The position numbers and the translations under genes were made by a program. Positions 9,714 through 18,349 of a stretch of 64,000 bases of DNA are shown here, piece after piece. The stretch is taken from positions 1 to 64,000 of the forward strand of contig JAEWRE010000066.1 in NCBI GenBank assembly GCA_023460235.1. Reading direction: 5' to 3'. This stretch comes from Bacillota bacterium. GTDB lineage: Bacteria > Bacillota > Clostridia > TANB77 > CAG-465. Every line of letters begins with the position of its first letter. The stretch's first letter is position 1. The notes beneath the pieces were generated by a model. That model had not been told where the DNA came from. It worked only from the letters and a program-made list of their open reading frames with translations, and did not search any database.

Positions 9714-11249
9714 ATGCATAATAGACAATATTTATTAATGATTTTAGATGGTGTTGGTTTAAATGATGAAGAAAGAGGAAATGCTTTCAAATTAGCAAAC
9801 ACACCAAATATAGATAGACTTATAGAAAAATATCCAAATACTCATATTGCTACTAGCGGTATGGCAGTAGGATTACCAGAAGGACAAATGGGTAATTCAG
9901 AAGTTGGTCATACAAATATAGGTGCTGGAAGAATAGTTTATCAAGAATTAACTAGAATAACTAAAGAAATTAATGATGGAGATTTTTTTAATAATGAAGT
10001 TTTAATTAATGCTATTGAAAATGTAAAGAAAAATAATTCAAGTCTTCATTTAATGGGACTTGTATCAGATGGTGGAGTTCATTCTCATATTGACCATTTG
10101 TATGCTTTAATTGAAATGGCAAAAAAACATGGTGTAGAAAATGTGTATATTCATGCATTTTTAGATGGAAGAGATACACCACCTACTTCTGCTGTTGAAT
10201 ACTTAAAAGAATTAGAAAATAAAATCCGTGAGATTGGTTTAGGAAAAATTGCTACTTTAACAGGTAGATACTATGCCATGGATAGAGATAACAGATGGGA
10301 GAGAGAAAAACTTGCATATGATGCAATTGCATTAGGAGAGGGAAATAAATTTAAAACTGTTCAAAAAGCAATTGAAACATCATACGAAATGCAAGAATTT
10401 GATGAATTTGTTAAATCAATAGTAATTGTTGATGATGAAGACGAAGCTATAGCAACTGTAAATGATAATGATTCAGTTATATACTTTAACTTTAGACCAG
10501 ATAGAGCAAGACAATTAACTAGAATATTTACTGACAAAGAATTTGCAGAATTTGAAACAAAGAAAATAGAAAATTTAACTTTTGTATCAATGACTCAATA
10601 TGATGAAAAATTTCATAATGTTCAAGTTGCATACAAACCACAATCTTTAAAAAATACTTTTGGTGAGTATGTATCTGGTAAAGGATATACACAATTAAGA
10701 CTTGCTGAAACAGAAAAATATGCACATGTTACATTCTTCTTTAATGGTGGTGAAGAAAAGCAATATCCAGGAGAAGAAAGAATATTAGTTGCATCTCCTA
10801 AAGTTGCAACATATGATTTAAAGCCAGAAATGTCTGCATATGAAGTTACAGATAAAGCATTAGAAGCAATAGATTCTAAAAAATATGATGTTATAATAAT
10901 GAACTTTGCAAATGGTGATATGGTTGGACATACAGGTAATATGGATAAAACTATTGAAGCTGTTGAAGCATTAGATAAATGTGTTGGAAAGATAATATCT
11001 AAAATTGAACAACAAGATGGAGAAGCTTTAATTACTGCAGATCATGGAAATTGTGAATATATGGTTGATTTAAAGACTGGTGAAGCAATAACTTCTCATT
11101 CAACTTTTGACGTTCCAATGATAGTTGTATCAAATAGAGTAAAATCAATAAAAAATGGTAGACTTTGTGATATAGCACCTACATTAATAACACTTATGGG
11201 AGAAGAAATACCAAGTGAAATGACAGGTGAAAGCATAGTAGAAATATAG
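9714..11249 (+). CDS. gpmI: 2,3-bisphosphoglycerate-independent phosphoglycerate mutase
   Basis: Converts 3-phosphoglycerate to 2-phosphoglycerate through a phosphoserine intermediate, using two metal ions, normally Mn2+ in Firmicutes. It has 511 residues, typical for this alkaline-phosphatase-superfamily enzyme. Seen: the metal-binding MILDGVG near residue 10, nucleophile Ser62 in GQMGNSEVGHTN, the substrate loop LDGRDTPP, FRPDRARQ, and the C-terminal metal ligands NFANGDMVGHTG and TADHGN. Start supported by AAGGAT about 9 nt upstream. Fifth gene of the glycolytic cluster. Confidence 0.98.
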   Translation: MHNRQYLLMILDGVGLNDEERGNAFKLANTPNIDRLIEKYPNTHIATSGMAVGLPEGQMGNSEVGHTNIGAGRIVYQELTRITKEINDGDFFNNEVLINAIENVKKNNSSLHLMGLVSDGGVHSHIDHLYALIEMAKKHGVENVYIHAFLDGRDTPPTSAVEYLKELENKIREIGLGKIATLTGRYYAMDRDNRWEREKLAYDAIALGEGNKFKTVQKAIETSYEMQEFDEFVKSIVIVDDEDEAIATVNDNDSVIYFNFRPDRARQLTRIFTDKEFAEFETKKIENLTFVSMTQYDEKFHNVQVAYKPQSLKNTFGEYVSGKGYTQLRLAETEKYAHVTFFFNGGEEKQYPGEERILVASPKVATYDLKPEMSAYEVTDKALEAIDSKKYDVIIMNFANGDMVGHTGNMDKTIEAVEALDKCVGKIISKIEQQDGEALITADHGNCEYMVDLKTGEAITSHSTFDVPMIVVSNRVKSIKNGRLCDIAPTLITLMGEEIPSEMTGESIVEI

Positions 11250-11273
11250 ACTTGAGTGTAAGGAGTTATATTT

Positions 11274-12095
11274 ATGGATTATAATAGTAGTGGAAAAACA
11301 TATACTCCAGATGAAATTCGTGAAAAACTAACAAAATATAAATGTGGAAAGTGCAGTAAAGAGTTCTATTTAATTGATTCTGACTTTAAAGATAAAAATC
11401 AATTTGTTGGTAAGACATATTCTGATGATGGAATAAATGGTGGAGTAATATTAGCAAAAATTGAAAAATGTCCATATTGCTTTGTAAGTAAAAAATATAT
11501 TGTACCTATTTTTACTGAAAAACAAAAAAAGAAAAATAAGCAAAAAGAAGAAAAAGAAAAAGAGCAACAAAGAGAAAAAAGAAGAAAAGTTGCTAATATG
11601 GAAAAAGAGAAAATCTTTGATAAGGTTAAAGATTTGGTTAAAGATTTAAGAAAAAATTTATTTGATGATAAAATCACACCAGCTCAATTTACCAAAATAT
11701 TTATGGATTTATCTTTTGATATAGCAAAAAATAATTCAGACGAATTACCTATTGATTGGGTATATTATAGAAAATTAATGCTTAATTTTGTACAAGATAT
11801 ATTGGAGTCTTATTCTGTTAAAATTGATTGTGAACAAGAATATGAAAACTTTTCTGAAAATATAAAAGAAAATAATGTGTATAATTCACTTAATGCAAAA
11901 TATATTGAAGACGATAAGTATGCACTAAGAGATTTAGAAATAAAAACTGAAATTGAAACAGAGTTTGAAAGAAAAAGAATGCAAAAAGAACATGAGCAAT
12001 TAACTAAGATCGCTGAGAGATATGAAAAACAAGCATTGACATCAGATGAAAATGATCTTAAAAAAGAGCTTAGAAGAAATGTAAGTAACATATAA
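11274..12095 (+). CDS. Zinc-ribbon / coiled-coil protein of unknown function
   Basis: 273 residues, not recognised. Near the N-terminus are two CxxC pairs, CGKC (about residues 24-27) and CPYC (about residues 64-67), consistent with one four-cysteine zinc ribbon. A very Lys/Glu-rich stretch follows (about residues 80-110), likely a coiled coil or charged linker, then a helical domain, and a second charged helical segment near the C-terminus (EFERKRMQKEHEQ). No membrane segment or signal peptide. It lies 25 bp after gpmI and 76 bp before eno on the same strand. Its placement suggests co-expression with glycolysis, but no function can be inferred from sequence. Confidence 0.8.
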   Translation: MDYNSSGKTYTPDEIREKLTKYKCGKCSKEFYLIDSDFKDKNQFVGKTYSDDGINGGVILAKIEKCPYCFVSKKYIVPIFTEKQKKKNKQKEEKEKEQQREKRRKVANMEKEKIFDKVKDLVKDLRKNLFDDKITPAQFTKIFMDLSFDIAKNNSDELPIDWVYYRKLMLNFVQDILESYSVKIDCEQEYENFSENIKENNVYNSLNAKYIEDDKYALRDLEIKTEIETEFERKRMQKEHEQLTKIAERYEKQALTSDENDLKKELRRNVSNI

Positions 12096-12134
12096 CTTGA
12101 TATTTTCTACAAATTACGTTTAAGTTATTTGTAG

Positions 12135-12148
12135 TTAGTATATACTAA
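12135..12148. promoter_or_regulatory. 14-bp perfect palindrome upstream of eno
   Basis: TTAGTATATACTAA is self-complementary and lies 23 bp before the eno start. A looser inverted repeat CTACAAAT/ATTTGTAG flanks it on the left. It could be an operator or a small mRNA hairpin; no regulator is identified. Confidence 0.4.
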
Positions 12149-12171
12149 TATAGTTTTAAGGAGGAATTTTT

Positions 12172-13485
12172 ATGAAACAATATTTAGAAATTGAATCAGT
12201 TTATGCAAGAGAAATACTTGATTCTAGAGGAAATCCTACTGTTGAAGTAGAAGTTGAAGTAGAAGGAGGATTTATTGGACGTGCTGCTGTTCCATCTGGA
12301 GCATCTACTGGAGCTTTTGAAGCTGTAGAATTAAGAGATGATGATAAATCAAGATACCTTGGAAGAGGTACTCTAAAAGCTGTTGACAATGTTAATGATA
12401 TAATAGCACCTGAAGTTGAAGGTATGAATGCACTTGATCAAGTTGCAATAGATAAAATAATGATTGAACTTGATGGTACAGAAAATAAAGGGAAACTAGG
12501 AGCTAACGCAATACTTGGTGTATCACTAGCTGTTGCAAGAGCTGCTGCTGAAAGCTTAGGTATGAGCTTATACAACTACTTAGGTGGTGTTAATGCTAAA
12601 ACTTTACCAGTTCCAATGATGAACATCATCAATGGTGGTAAACATGCTGATAATAGTGTAAATATACAAGAATTTATGATTATGCCAATAGGTGCAGAAA
12701 GCTTTAGAGAATGTTTAAGAATGTGCGCTGAAGTATTCCATAATTTAAAATCAGTGCTTAAATCTAAAGGTTTGGCTACTTCCGTTGGTGATGAAGGTGG
12801 ATTTGCTCCAAATTTATCTAAAGATGAAGAAGCTCTACAAGTAATTGTTGAAGCAATAGAAAAAGCTGGTTACAAACCAGGTGAAGACTTCAAAATTGCT
12901 ATTGATGCTGCAGCTACAGAAATGTATGATGAAGCTAAAAAAGCTGGAAAAGAAGGATGTTACTATTTCTGGAAAACAGGAGAAATGTTTACAACAGAAG
13001 AATTAGTAAACTACTATGCAAATCTAGTTGAAAAATACCCTATAATATCTCTTGAAGATGGTCTTTCTGAAGAAGATTGGGAAGGTTGGAAAGTTATTAC
13101 TGAGAGACTTGGTAAGAAAATTCAACTTGTTGGTGATGATCTATTCGTTACTAATACAAAGAGACTTTCAAAAGGTATTGAACTTGGAGTTTCAAACTCA
13201 ATCCTTATAAAAGTTAACCAAATAGGAACTTTAACTGAAACTTTAGATGCTATAGCAATGGCAAATAGAGCTGGTATGACTGCAGTTGTTTCTCACAGAT
13301 CTGGTGAAACAGAAGATACTACAATAGCTGATTTAGTTGTTGCAATGAATGCTGGTCAAATCAAAACTGGTGCACCTTCTAGAACAGATAGAGTATGTAA
13401 ATATAATCAATTAATTAGAATTGAAGAAGAATTAGGAATAGCTGGTGAATATGCTGGTAAATCTGCATTCTTTAACTTAAAATAA
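12172..13485 (+). CDS. eno: Enolase
   Basis: Dehydrates 2-phosphoglycerate to phosphoenolpyruvate; Mg2+-dependent and cytoplasmic (enolases are often also surface-displayed). It has 437 residues, as expected. Seen: DSRGNPTVEVEV near the N-terminus, the mobile substrate loop GASTG, NGGKHADN, the metal/catalytic region SLEDGLSEEDW, LVGDDLFVTN, KVNQIGTL with the catalytic Lys, and the SHRSGETED signature. AAGGAGG precedes the ATG. Last gene of the glycolytic cluster, followed by a hairpin terminator. Confidence 0.99.
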   Translation: MKQYLEIESVYAREILDSRGNPTVEVEVEVEGGFIGRAAVPSGASTGAFEAVELRDDDKSRYLGRGTLKAVDNVNDIIAPEVEGMNALDQVAIDKIMIELDGTENKGKLGANAILGVSLAVARAAAESLGMSLYNYLGGVNAKTLPVPMMNIINGGKHADNSVNIQEFMIMPIGAESFRECLRMCAEVFHNLKSVLKSKGLATSVGDEGGFAPNLSKDEEALQVIVEAIEKAGYKPGEDFKIAIDAAATEMYDEAKKAGKEGCYYFWKTGEMFTTEELVNYYANLVEKYPIISLEDGLSEEDWEGWKVITERLGKKIQLVGDDLFVTNTKRLSKGIELGVSNSILIKVNQIGTLTETLDAIAMANRAGMTAVVSHRSGETEDTTIADLVVAMNAGQIKTGAPSRTDRVCKYNQLIRIEEELGIAGEYAGKSAFFNLK

Positions 13486-13500
13486 TTAATGAAAATATGG

Positions 13501-13532
13501 AAAAGTTTCTAGAAATAGAAACTTTTTCTCTA
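13501..13532 (+). terminator. Rho-independent terminator after eno
   Basis: Stem AAAAGTTTCT (13501-13510) / AGAAACTTTT (13517-13526), 6-base loop, followed by T-rich TCTCTATAT. Confidence 0.8.
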
Positions 13533-13549
13533 TATATTTGGGGGAATTT

Positions 13550-14134
13550 ATGGCTAAACTGTATTTTAGATATGGAGCAATGGGATCAGGAAAGACAATT
13601 GATTTATTAAAAGTTGCATATAACTATGAAGAAAGAAATAAAAAAGTAATACTGTTTACTCCTAGAGTAGATGATAGATTTGGAGTAGGAAAAATAAAAA
13701 CAAGAATTGGTTTAGAAAGAGATGCAGAAGTCGTTGATGATAAAATGAATCTTTATGAATTTATAAAAAACTATAAATATAGGGCTGATTGTATATTAGT
13801 TGATGAAGCGAATTTCTTAACTAAAAAACATGTTGAACAACTAAGTGATGTTGTAGATTATTTGGATATTCCAGTAATTTGTTATGGACTTAGAGCAGAC
13901 TTTAGACAAAACTTTTTTACTGGTTCTGGACCTCTTATGGAAATAGCGGATAAAATAGAAGAAATAAAGACAATTTGTGATTGTGGTGCAAAAGCAACAG
14001 TAAACATGAGAGTAATTGACGGGAAACCAACAATACAAGGAGAACAGGTATATATTGGTGGAAATGAGTCATATATTTCGGTATGTAGAAAATGCTATAA
14101 AAAATATATAAATAAAGAAAATAAGGTGGAGTAA
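13550..14134 (+). CDS. tdk: Thymidine kinase
   Basis: Phosphorylates thymidine to dTMP in nucleoside salvage (type II, tetrameric TK1-like family). It has 194 residues from the ATG at 13550, chosen over an in-frame TTG at 13538 because the GGGGGA ribosome site lies between them. The Walker A motif GAMGSGKT is at residues 9-16 and the catalytic Glu86 is in DEANF (family consensus DEAQF). Near the C-terminus, CDCG and CRKC form the structural zinc site, and a lasso loop runs through GGNESY. Its 3' end overlaps a bidirectional terminator shared with the convergent gene at 14142. Confidence 0.96.
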   Translation: MAKLYFRYGAMGSGKTIDLLKVAYNYEERNKKVILFTPRVDDRFGVGKIKTRIGLERDAEVVDDKMNLYEFIKNYKYRADCILVDEANFLTKKHVEQLSDVVDYLDIPVICYGLRADFRQNFFTGSGPLMEIADKIEEIKTICDCGAKATVNMRVIDGKPTIQGEQVYIGGNESYISVCRKCYKKYINKENKVE

Positions 14135-14146
14135 TTCCACCTTATT
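14120..14146. terminator. Bidirectional terminator overlapping both 3' ends
   Basis: Perfect 11-bp inverted repeat AATAAGGTGGA (14120-14130) / TCCACCTTATT (14136-14146) with a 5-base loop. The tdk stop codon is in the loop, and the convergent minus-strand gene ends within the right arm. Confidence 0.8.
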
Positions 14147-14765
14147 CTATTAGATTTAATTCTTTGATTTTTTCAATGCAAAATTTTGATGTGTATTCAA
14201 TATATTCTAATATGGATAATTTTTCCAATAATATTGGGTCTAAATATTTTTTTCCGTATACTCTAAAATCTTTTCCAAATTCTTTAATTAGCATATCTGA
14301 ATATTTACTAGTTGTGTTAATTTCTTCAATAGGTATATCATTTACTGATTCAACACAATCTTTTTTTATGTTAAATTTTGGTATAAGAAATATATTTAGT
14401 TTAAGAAAATCTGTATAATACTTTTTTATTAATTCAGACTTATTATTTTCACTGATATTTACTTTTACATATGGTATATAAATTTTTCTTAGCCATATAT
14501 CATCAGCTATTAAATGCATTAAATATCCCAAGTATACAGAATCTGACATCTTGTCTTTATATTTAGTATAGAAAGAATTGTAATTAAAAGGAGTATAGAA
14601 TTCACTTTGGGGTTCTCCTTTAAAATGTGATAGGTCTTTTGAACCGTGATATAAACTAACAATGTCAGGTAAGATATTTCCGTAAAAAAATCTTTTTTTA
14701 TCTGGGATATCAATAACTTTGCAAATCTCTATTGCAATGCATGTGTGTATAATCCGTGATGCCAT
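14142..14765 (-). CDS. Zinc-dependent phospholipase C-like protein
   Basis: 207 residues. The N-terminal MASRIIHTCIAIEICK, the GNILPDI segment, a mid-protein His (DLSHF) and YLGYLMHLIADDIW match the spaced His/Asp pattern of the zinc-dependent phospholipase C-like family (S1/P1 superfamily). These residues would ligate metal. There is no signal peptide, so the bacterial homologue is probably cytoplasmic; substrate unknown. The ATG at 14763-14765 has AAAGGAG upstream on the minus strand and its own promoter (14829-14857). Convergent with tdk. Family assignment is from motif pattern only. Confidence 0.75.
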   Translation of the reverse strand: MASRIIHTCIAIEICKVIDIPDKKRFFYGNILPDIVSLYHGSKDLSHFKGEPQSEFYTPFNYNSFYTKYKDKMSDSVYLGYLMHLIADDIWLRKIYIPYVKVNISENNKSELIKKYYTDFLKLNIFLIPKFNIKKDCVESVNDIPIEEINTTSKYSDMLIKEFGKDFRVYGKKYLDPILLEKLSILEYIEYTSKFCIEKIKELNLIE

Positions 14766-14828
14766 AAACGTACTCCTTTACTATATATTTTAATATAAAT
14801 ACATTTAATATACGAATATTGTGTAATT

Positions 14829-14857
14829 AGTATATCATAAACTTGCTATAAATTCAA
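14829..14857 (-). promoter_or_regulatory. Promoter of the phospholipase-like gene
   Basis: On the minus strand: TTGAAT (14857-14852), 17-bp spacer, TATACT (14834-14829) preceded by an extended -10 TGA. Confidence 0.6.
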
Positions 14858-14896
14858 TTTATATAACAAAATTAATATATGAACTTCTATTTAAAA

Positions 14897-14930
14897 TAAA
14901 AGAAACTAAGGTGCAAGTTCACACCTTAGT
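14897..14930 (-). terminator. Terminator of the 14919-15464 gene
   Basis: Stem ACTAAGGTG (14905-14913) / CACCTTAGT (14922-14930). Read on the minus strand it is followed by TTTCTTTTATTTT. It overlaps the last codons of the gene. Confidence 0.8.
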
Positions 14931-15464
14931 TTTTAATTCATCATAAAATGAATTTAATTGTTCAATATCAGATTTAAGTTTATATAGATAAAATTTATAA
15001 ATATTCGAAGTTTCCAATTCATATTTTTTTGAATTTAATTGGTTTCGTACTTCAGAATATTCAATTGAATCTGATAAATTGATACTATTTATTTCATCAA
15101 TTTTTTCAGATATGCGTTTTTCAACTTCTACAATCTCAGAAAGCAGAGCATTATAGGATGAAAAATTTTCTTTACTTAAATAAGAACTTTTTTGAGACTC
15201 TATTGCCTTTGTTATTAGTATATCATAATCTAATCTTGTGCTTTTAGCATTCTTATGACCGCTTAATGCAGCATTTTTAATTGCAATTTCCCTAATTTTA
15301 ATCGCAGTGTTTAAATCAATTACACCTTCAATAATTGCCTTTTCACGATGTTTTTTTAAAGTTTCTGGAGTTGTTTCGTACTGCCGAGCCAATACATACC
15401 AATAACATTTACCGCTCAAAAATTTTCTTATTATTTCGGGTAAATCAGTTTGAATATCACTCAT
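14919..15464 (-). CDS. Unknown protein, possible HTH plus coiled coil
   Basis: 181 residues, not recognised. The N-terminal ~60 residues (IIRKFLSGKCYWYVLARQY followed by TTPETLKKHREKAI) read like a helix-turn-helix. The middle is helical, and the C-terminal half is rich in Glu/Lys/Ser with heptad-like spacing (probable coiled coil). The start is supported by AAGGAGG on the minus strand and a TTGACT-17-TATACT promoter. It has its own terminator, so it is monocistronic. The neighbouring 15606-16070 protein has the same order of parts and could be a distant paralogue. DNA binding is a guess. Confidence 0.8.
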   Translation of the reverse strand: MSDIQTDLPEIIRKFLSGKCYWYVLARQYETTPETLKKHREKAIIEGVIDLNTAIKIREIAIKNAALSGHKNAKSTRLDYDILITKAIESQKSSYLSKENFSSYNALLSEIVEVEKRISEKIDEINSINLSDSIEYSEVRNQLNSKKYELETSNIYKFYLYKLKSDIEQLNSFYDELKTKV

Positions 15465-15516
15465 TTTTATTTACCTCCTTAAAAATAATCAAGGGTTAAT
15501 ATGTTTCTATATAAAC

Positions 15517-15545
15517 AGTATAACATTATATTATTTATAAGTCAA
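15517..15545 (-). promoter_or_regulatory. Promoter of the 14919-15464 gene
   Basis: On the minus strand: TTGACT (15545-15540), 17-bp spacer, TATACT (15522-15517). Confidence 0.75.
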
Positions 15546-15564
15546 TAATTTACAAATTTCGACA

Positions 15565-15600
15565 AATAAAAAGTTGCGAGAAAATTCATTCCCACAACTT
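15565..15600 (-). terminator. Terminator of the 15606-16070 gene
   Basis: On the minus strand AAGTTGTGGG (15600-15591) pairs with CTCGCAACTT (15580-15571), 10 pairs including two G-U, followed by TTTTTATTTG. Confidence 0.75.
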
Positions 15601-15605
15601 AATAA

Positions 15606-16070
15606 CTAAGCAATTTGTTTTTCTAATTCTAAAATTTGATTTTCGAGCTGTTCAATCATCTTTTCAAGTGTATTTTTAGAACTCATATTTGGAGTATTTA
15701 AAAATGCTTTATATAAATCTCTTTTCTTAGTGATTTTTTTTATTTCGGCATTAACCATTTCAAGTTCTTTTTTGTTAATATTTCTTATTTCGAATGAACG
15801 TATATATTTATCTTCAACTCTTTTTCTATATCTACTAGTACTTCTATATGCTCTGTCATATATTTTTTCTGCTACTAAATCATCTACAAGAAGTAATTCT
15901 ATAGCAACATGGCAAGCTTTATTTATAATTGTAGAAGTGGTATAACCATAGCCATATGAACAAGCTATTTCACTAGAAGACATTTGACTTGAAGCATAAT
16001 CAAGAGCAATATCCATATATAACTTTTTTTGCTCATCTGTAAATTTTCCGTCTTTTTGAGTATTAATCAT
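15606..16070 (-). CDS. Unknown small protein, HTH-like N-terminus and C-terminal coiled coil
   Basis: 154 residues, not recognised. Residues ~30-55 (SSSEIACSYGYGYTTSTIIN) look like a helix-turn-helix, followed by a helical segment with a basic patch (YRSTSRYRKRVEDKYIRS). Residues ~95-154 form a likely coiled coil (NKKELEMVNAEIKKITKKR; LEKMIEQLENQILELEKQ). GGAGGG precedes the start, and a consensus TTGACA-18-TATAAT promoter implies strong transcription. Monocistronic with its own terminator. It may be a DNA-binding or scaffold protein; no family is asserted. Confidence 0.8.
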   Translation of the reverse strand: MINTQKDGKFTDEQKKLYMDIALDYASSQMSSSEIACSYGYGYTTSTIINKACHVAIELLLVDDLVAEKIYDRAYRSTSRYRKRVEDKYIRSFEIRNINKKELEMVNAEIKKITKKRDLYKAFLNTPNMSSKNTLEKMIEQLENQILELEKQIA

Positions 16071-16120
16071 ATTCCCTCCATAATCATGTTTGAAATTAGT
16101 ATATAAAAATATATATTATA

Positions 16121-16150
16121 ATTATACCATTAAAATATAATTTATGTCAA
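16121..16150 (-). promoter_or_regulatory. Strong promoter of the 15606-16070 gene
   Basis: On the minus strand: TTGACA (16150-16145), 18-bp spacer, TATAAT (16126-16121), with extended -10 TGG. The two divergent promoters in the 320-bp gap 16071-16391 account for most of that gap; no other element was seen in it. Confidence 0.8.
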
Positions 16151-16225
16151 CGTATGTTTGCGATTTTTTAGACAAGTATTGCAAGAGAAAGTTATATATG
16201 GAGTATTTTGAAAAATATCTTCTAG

Positions 16226-16254
16226 TTGACTTTTAACATAAAATATAGTATAAT
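16226..16254 (+). promoter_or_regulatory. Promoter of the RNase J gene
   Basis: TTGACT (16226-16231), 17-bp spacer, TATAAT (16249-16254). Leaves a leader of about 130 nt. Confidence 0.8.
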
Positions 16255-16391
16255 ATATATGTTAATAGAGTTCGAGTGAAAAAATAAATATAGTTTATAA
16301 CTTTAGTTAATAATAGTAGTAATACTATTTAAATAAATGAACGTGGTAAAATAGTAAATTGAAAATTAAATAAGGAGGAAATAATAATTTG

Positions 16392-18329
16392 ATGGAAAAT
16401 GACAATAAAATAAAAAAGGCTTCTGTTCAAAGAAATAATAGATTTGGAAACAAGAAGAATAGAATTAATAATAAAAATGAAAATAAAAATGTAAATTATA
16501 ATGATGATGAGGAAAAAAATGAAAGATTAGTGATGGATATTAAGGAAAAACTTAGTAGGTCAGCTGAAAATGAAATTGAATTTGAAAATTTGGAAGTTCA
16601 AAATAATAAACCAGTTGTAGCTCAAAATGCTAAACCAGCTATCTTTGCAAAAACTAAATTAAAAATAATACCACTTGGTGGATTAAATGAAATAGGTAAG
16701 AATTTAACTGTTTTTGAGTATGGAAATGATATAATCGTAGTAGATTGTGGATTAGCTTTCCCAGATGATGAAATGCTTGGTGTAGATTTAGTCATACCAG
16801 ATATTACATATTTAGAGAAAAATAAGGATAAAGTAAGAGCTTTAGTTATTACTCATGGTCACGAAGATCATATAGGAAGCATACCTTACTTCTTAAGAAA
16901 AATAAATGTACCAATATATGGTACTAAACTTACTCTAGGTTTAATTAAAGCAAAATTAATGGAACATAACCTAGAAAGATCAACAACTTTTAAATGCGTT
17001 AAACCACGTGACGTAATTAAAGTAGGAAAATTTAAAATAGAATTTATAAAAGTAACTCACTCTATTGCAGATTCGGTTGCACTTGCAATTACTACACCTG
17101 TAGGAACAGTTCTACATACGGGAGACTTTAAAGTAGACTATACACCTATAGATGGAGAAAGAATGGATTTACAAAGACTTGCAGAAATTGGTAGAGAAGG
17201 AGTTTTACTTCTTATGTCTGAGAGTACAAACGTACAAAGACCAGGTCACTCAATGTCTGAAAGTAGTGTAGGTAAAGAATTTGATAGATTATTTACAAAT
17301 TGCAATAAAAGAATAATTGTTGCTACGTTTGCATCTAATATACATAGAATGCAACAAATAATAAACTCTGCTACTAAGTTTAATAGAAAGGTAGCTGTAG
17401 TTGGACGTAGTATGTTAAATGTATTAAATATCGCAGGAGAACTTGGATATTTAAATGCACCAGAAGGAACAATTATAGATATTGATAAAATAGGAATATA
17501 TAATCCTGAGCAACTTGTAATATTAACAACTGGTTCTCAAGGTGAACCAATGGCAGCGCTTAGTCGTATGTCAGCAGGAGAGCATAAAAAAGTTGCGATT
17601 ACTCCAGATGACTTAGTAATATTTTCATCTTCTCCGATACCAGGTAATGAAAAATCAGTTGGTAGAGTTATAGATGAACTTGAAAAATTAGGTGCAGAAG
17701 TAATATACAATCAACTTGCAGATGTACACGTTTCAGGGCATGCATACCAAGAAGAATTAAAATTAATGTTATCATTAATTCAGCCAAAATACTTTATGCC
17801 AATACATGGTGAATATAGATTTTTAAAACATCACGGTGAACTTGCAGTTTCAGTTGGTGTTGAAAAAGAAAATATATTTATAATGGAAAATGGTAGAATA
17901 TTAGAACTTGGTGAAAACTCTGCTAAGATGACTACTCAAGTACCATCAGGTATAGTACTTGTTGATGGTCTTGGTGTTGGTGATGTTGGTAATATAGTTA
18001 TAAGAGACAGACAATTACTATCTGAAAATGGTATGATAATTGTAGTTATAACTCTAGATAGAAGAACTGCTAAAGTTATATCTGGTCCAGATATTGTTAC
18101 ACGTGGATTTGTATATGTAAGAGAAAGTGAATCTTTAATGGATGAAATTAAAGAATTAGCAAAGAAAGAACTTGAAAAATGTGACTTACAAAATGTACGT
18201 GAATGGTCAAATATTAAATCAGCGGTTAGAGAATCTCTAATACACTACATTTATAGCAAGACTAAACGTCAACCAATGATACTTCCAATATTAATGGATG
18301 TAGATTTAGAAAAATATAAACAAAATTAA
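16392..18329 (+). CDS. rnj: Ribonuclease J
   Basis: Beta-CASP metallo-beta-lactamase ribonuclease with 5'-3' exo- and endonuclease activity in mRNA decay and rRNA maturation of Firmicutes. It has 645 residues. Metal motif HGHEDH is at residues 155-160 and the beta-CASP region includes FASNIHRMQQ and VHVSGHAYQEEL; the C-terminal domain is present. The first ~90 residues are an Asn/Lys-rich, low-complexity extension not found in typical ~555-residue RNase J. AAGGAGG (16372-16378) lies 13 nt before this ATG and 10 nt before an in-frame TTG at 16389, so the start is uncertain by one codon. gltX follows 20 bp later and is probably co-transcribed. Confidence 0.95.
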   Translation: MENDNKIKKASVQRNNRFGNKKNRINNKNENKNVNYNDDEEKNERLVMDIKEKLSRSAENEIEFENLEVQNNKPVVAQNAKPAIFAKTKLKIIPLGGLNEIGKNLTVFEYGNDIIVVDCGLAFPDDEMLGVDLVIPDITYLEKNKDKVRALVITHGHEDHIGSIPYFLRKINVPIYGTKLTLGLIKAKLMEHNLERSTTFKCVKPRDVIKVGKFKIEFIKVTHSIADSVALAITTPVGTVLHTGDFKVDYTPIDGERMDLQRLAEIGREGVLLLMSESTNVQRPGHSMSESSVGKEFDRLFTNCNKRIIVATFASNIHRMQQIINSATKFNRKVAVVGRSMLNVLNIAGELGYLNAPEGTIIDIDKIGIYNPEQLVILTTGSQGEPMAALSRMSAGEHKKVAITPDDLVIFSSSPIPGNEKSVGRVIDELEKLGAEVIYNQLADVHVSGHAYQEELKLMLSLIQPKYFMPIHGEYRFLKHHGELAVSVGVEKENIFIMENGRILELGENSAKMTTQVPSGIVLVDGLGVGDVGNIVIRDRQLLSENGMIIVVITLDRRTAKVISGPDIVTRGFVYVRESESLMDEIKELAKKELEKCDLQNVREWSNIKSAVRESLIHYIYSKTKRQPMILPILMDVDLEKYKQN

Positions 18330-18349
18330 ATTATAAGGTGGTAGATAAA

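Noticed and set aside
14766..16391. Prophage or insertion sequence
   Set aside because: No integrase, transposase, terminal repeats or attachment duplication; the small HTH-like genes alone are not sufficient.
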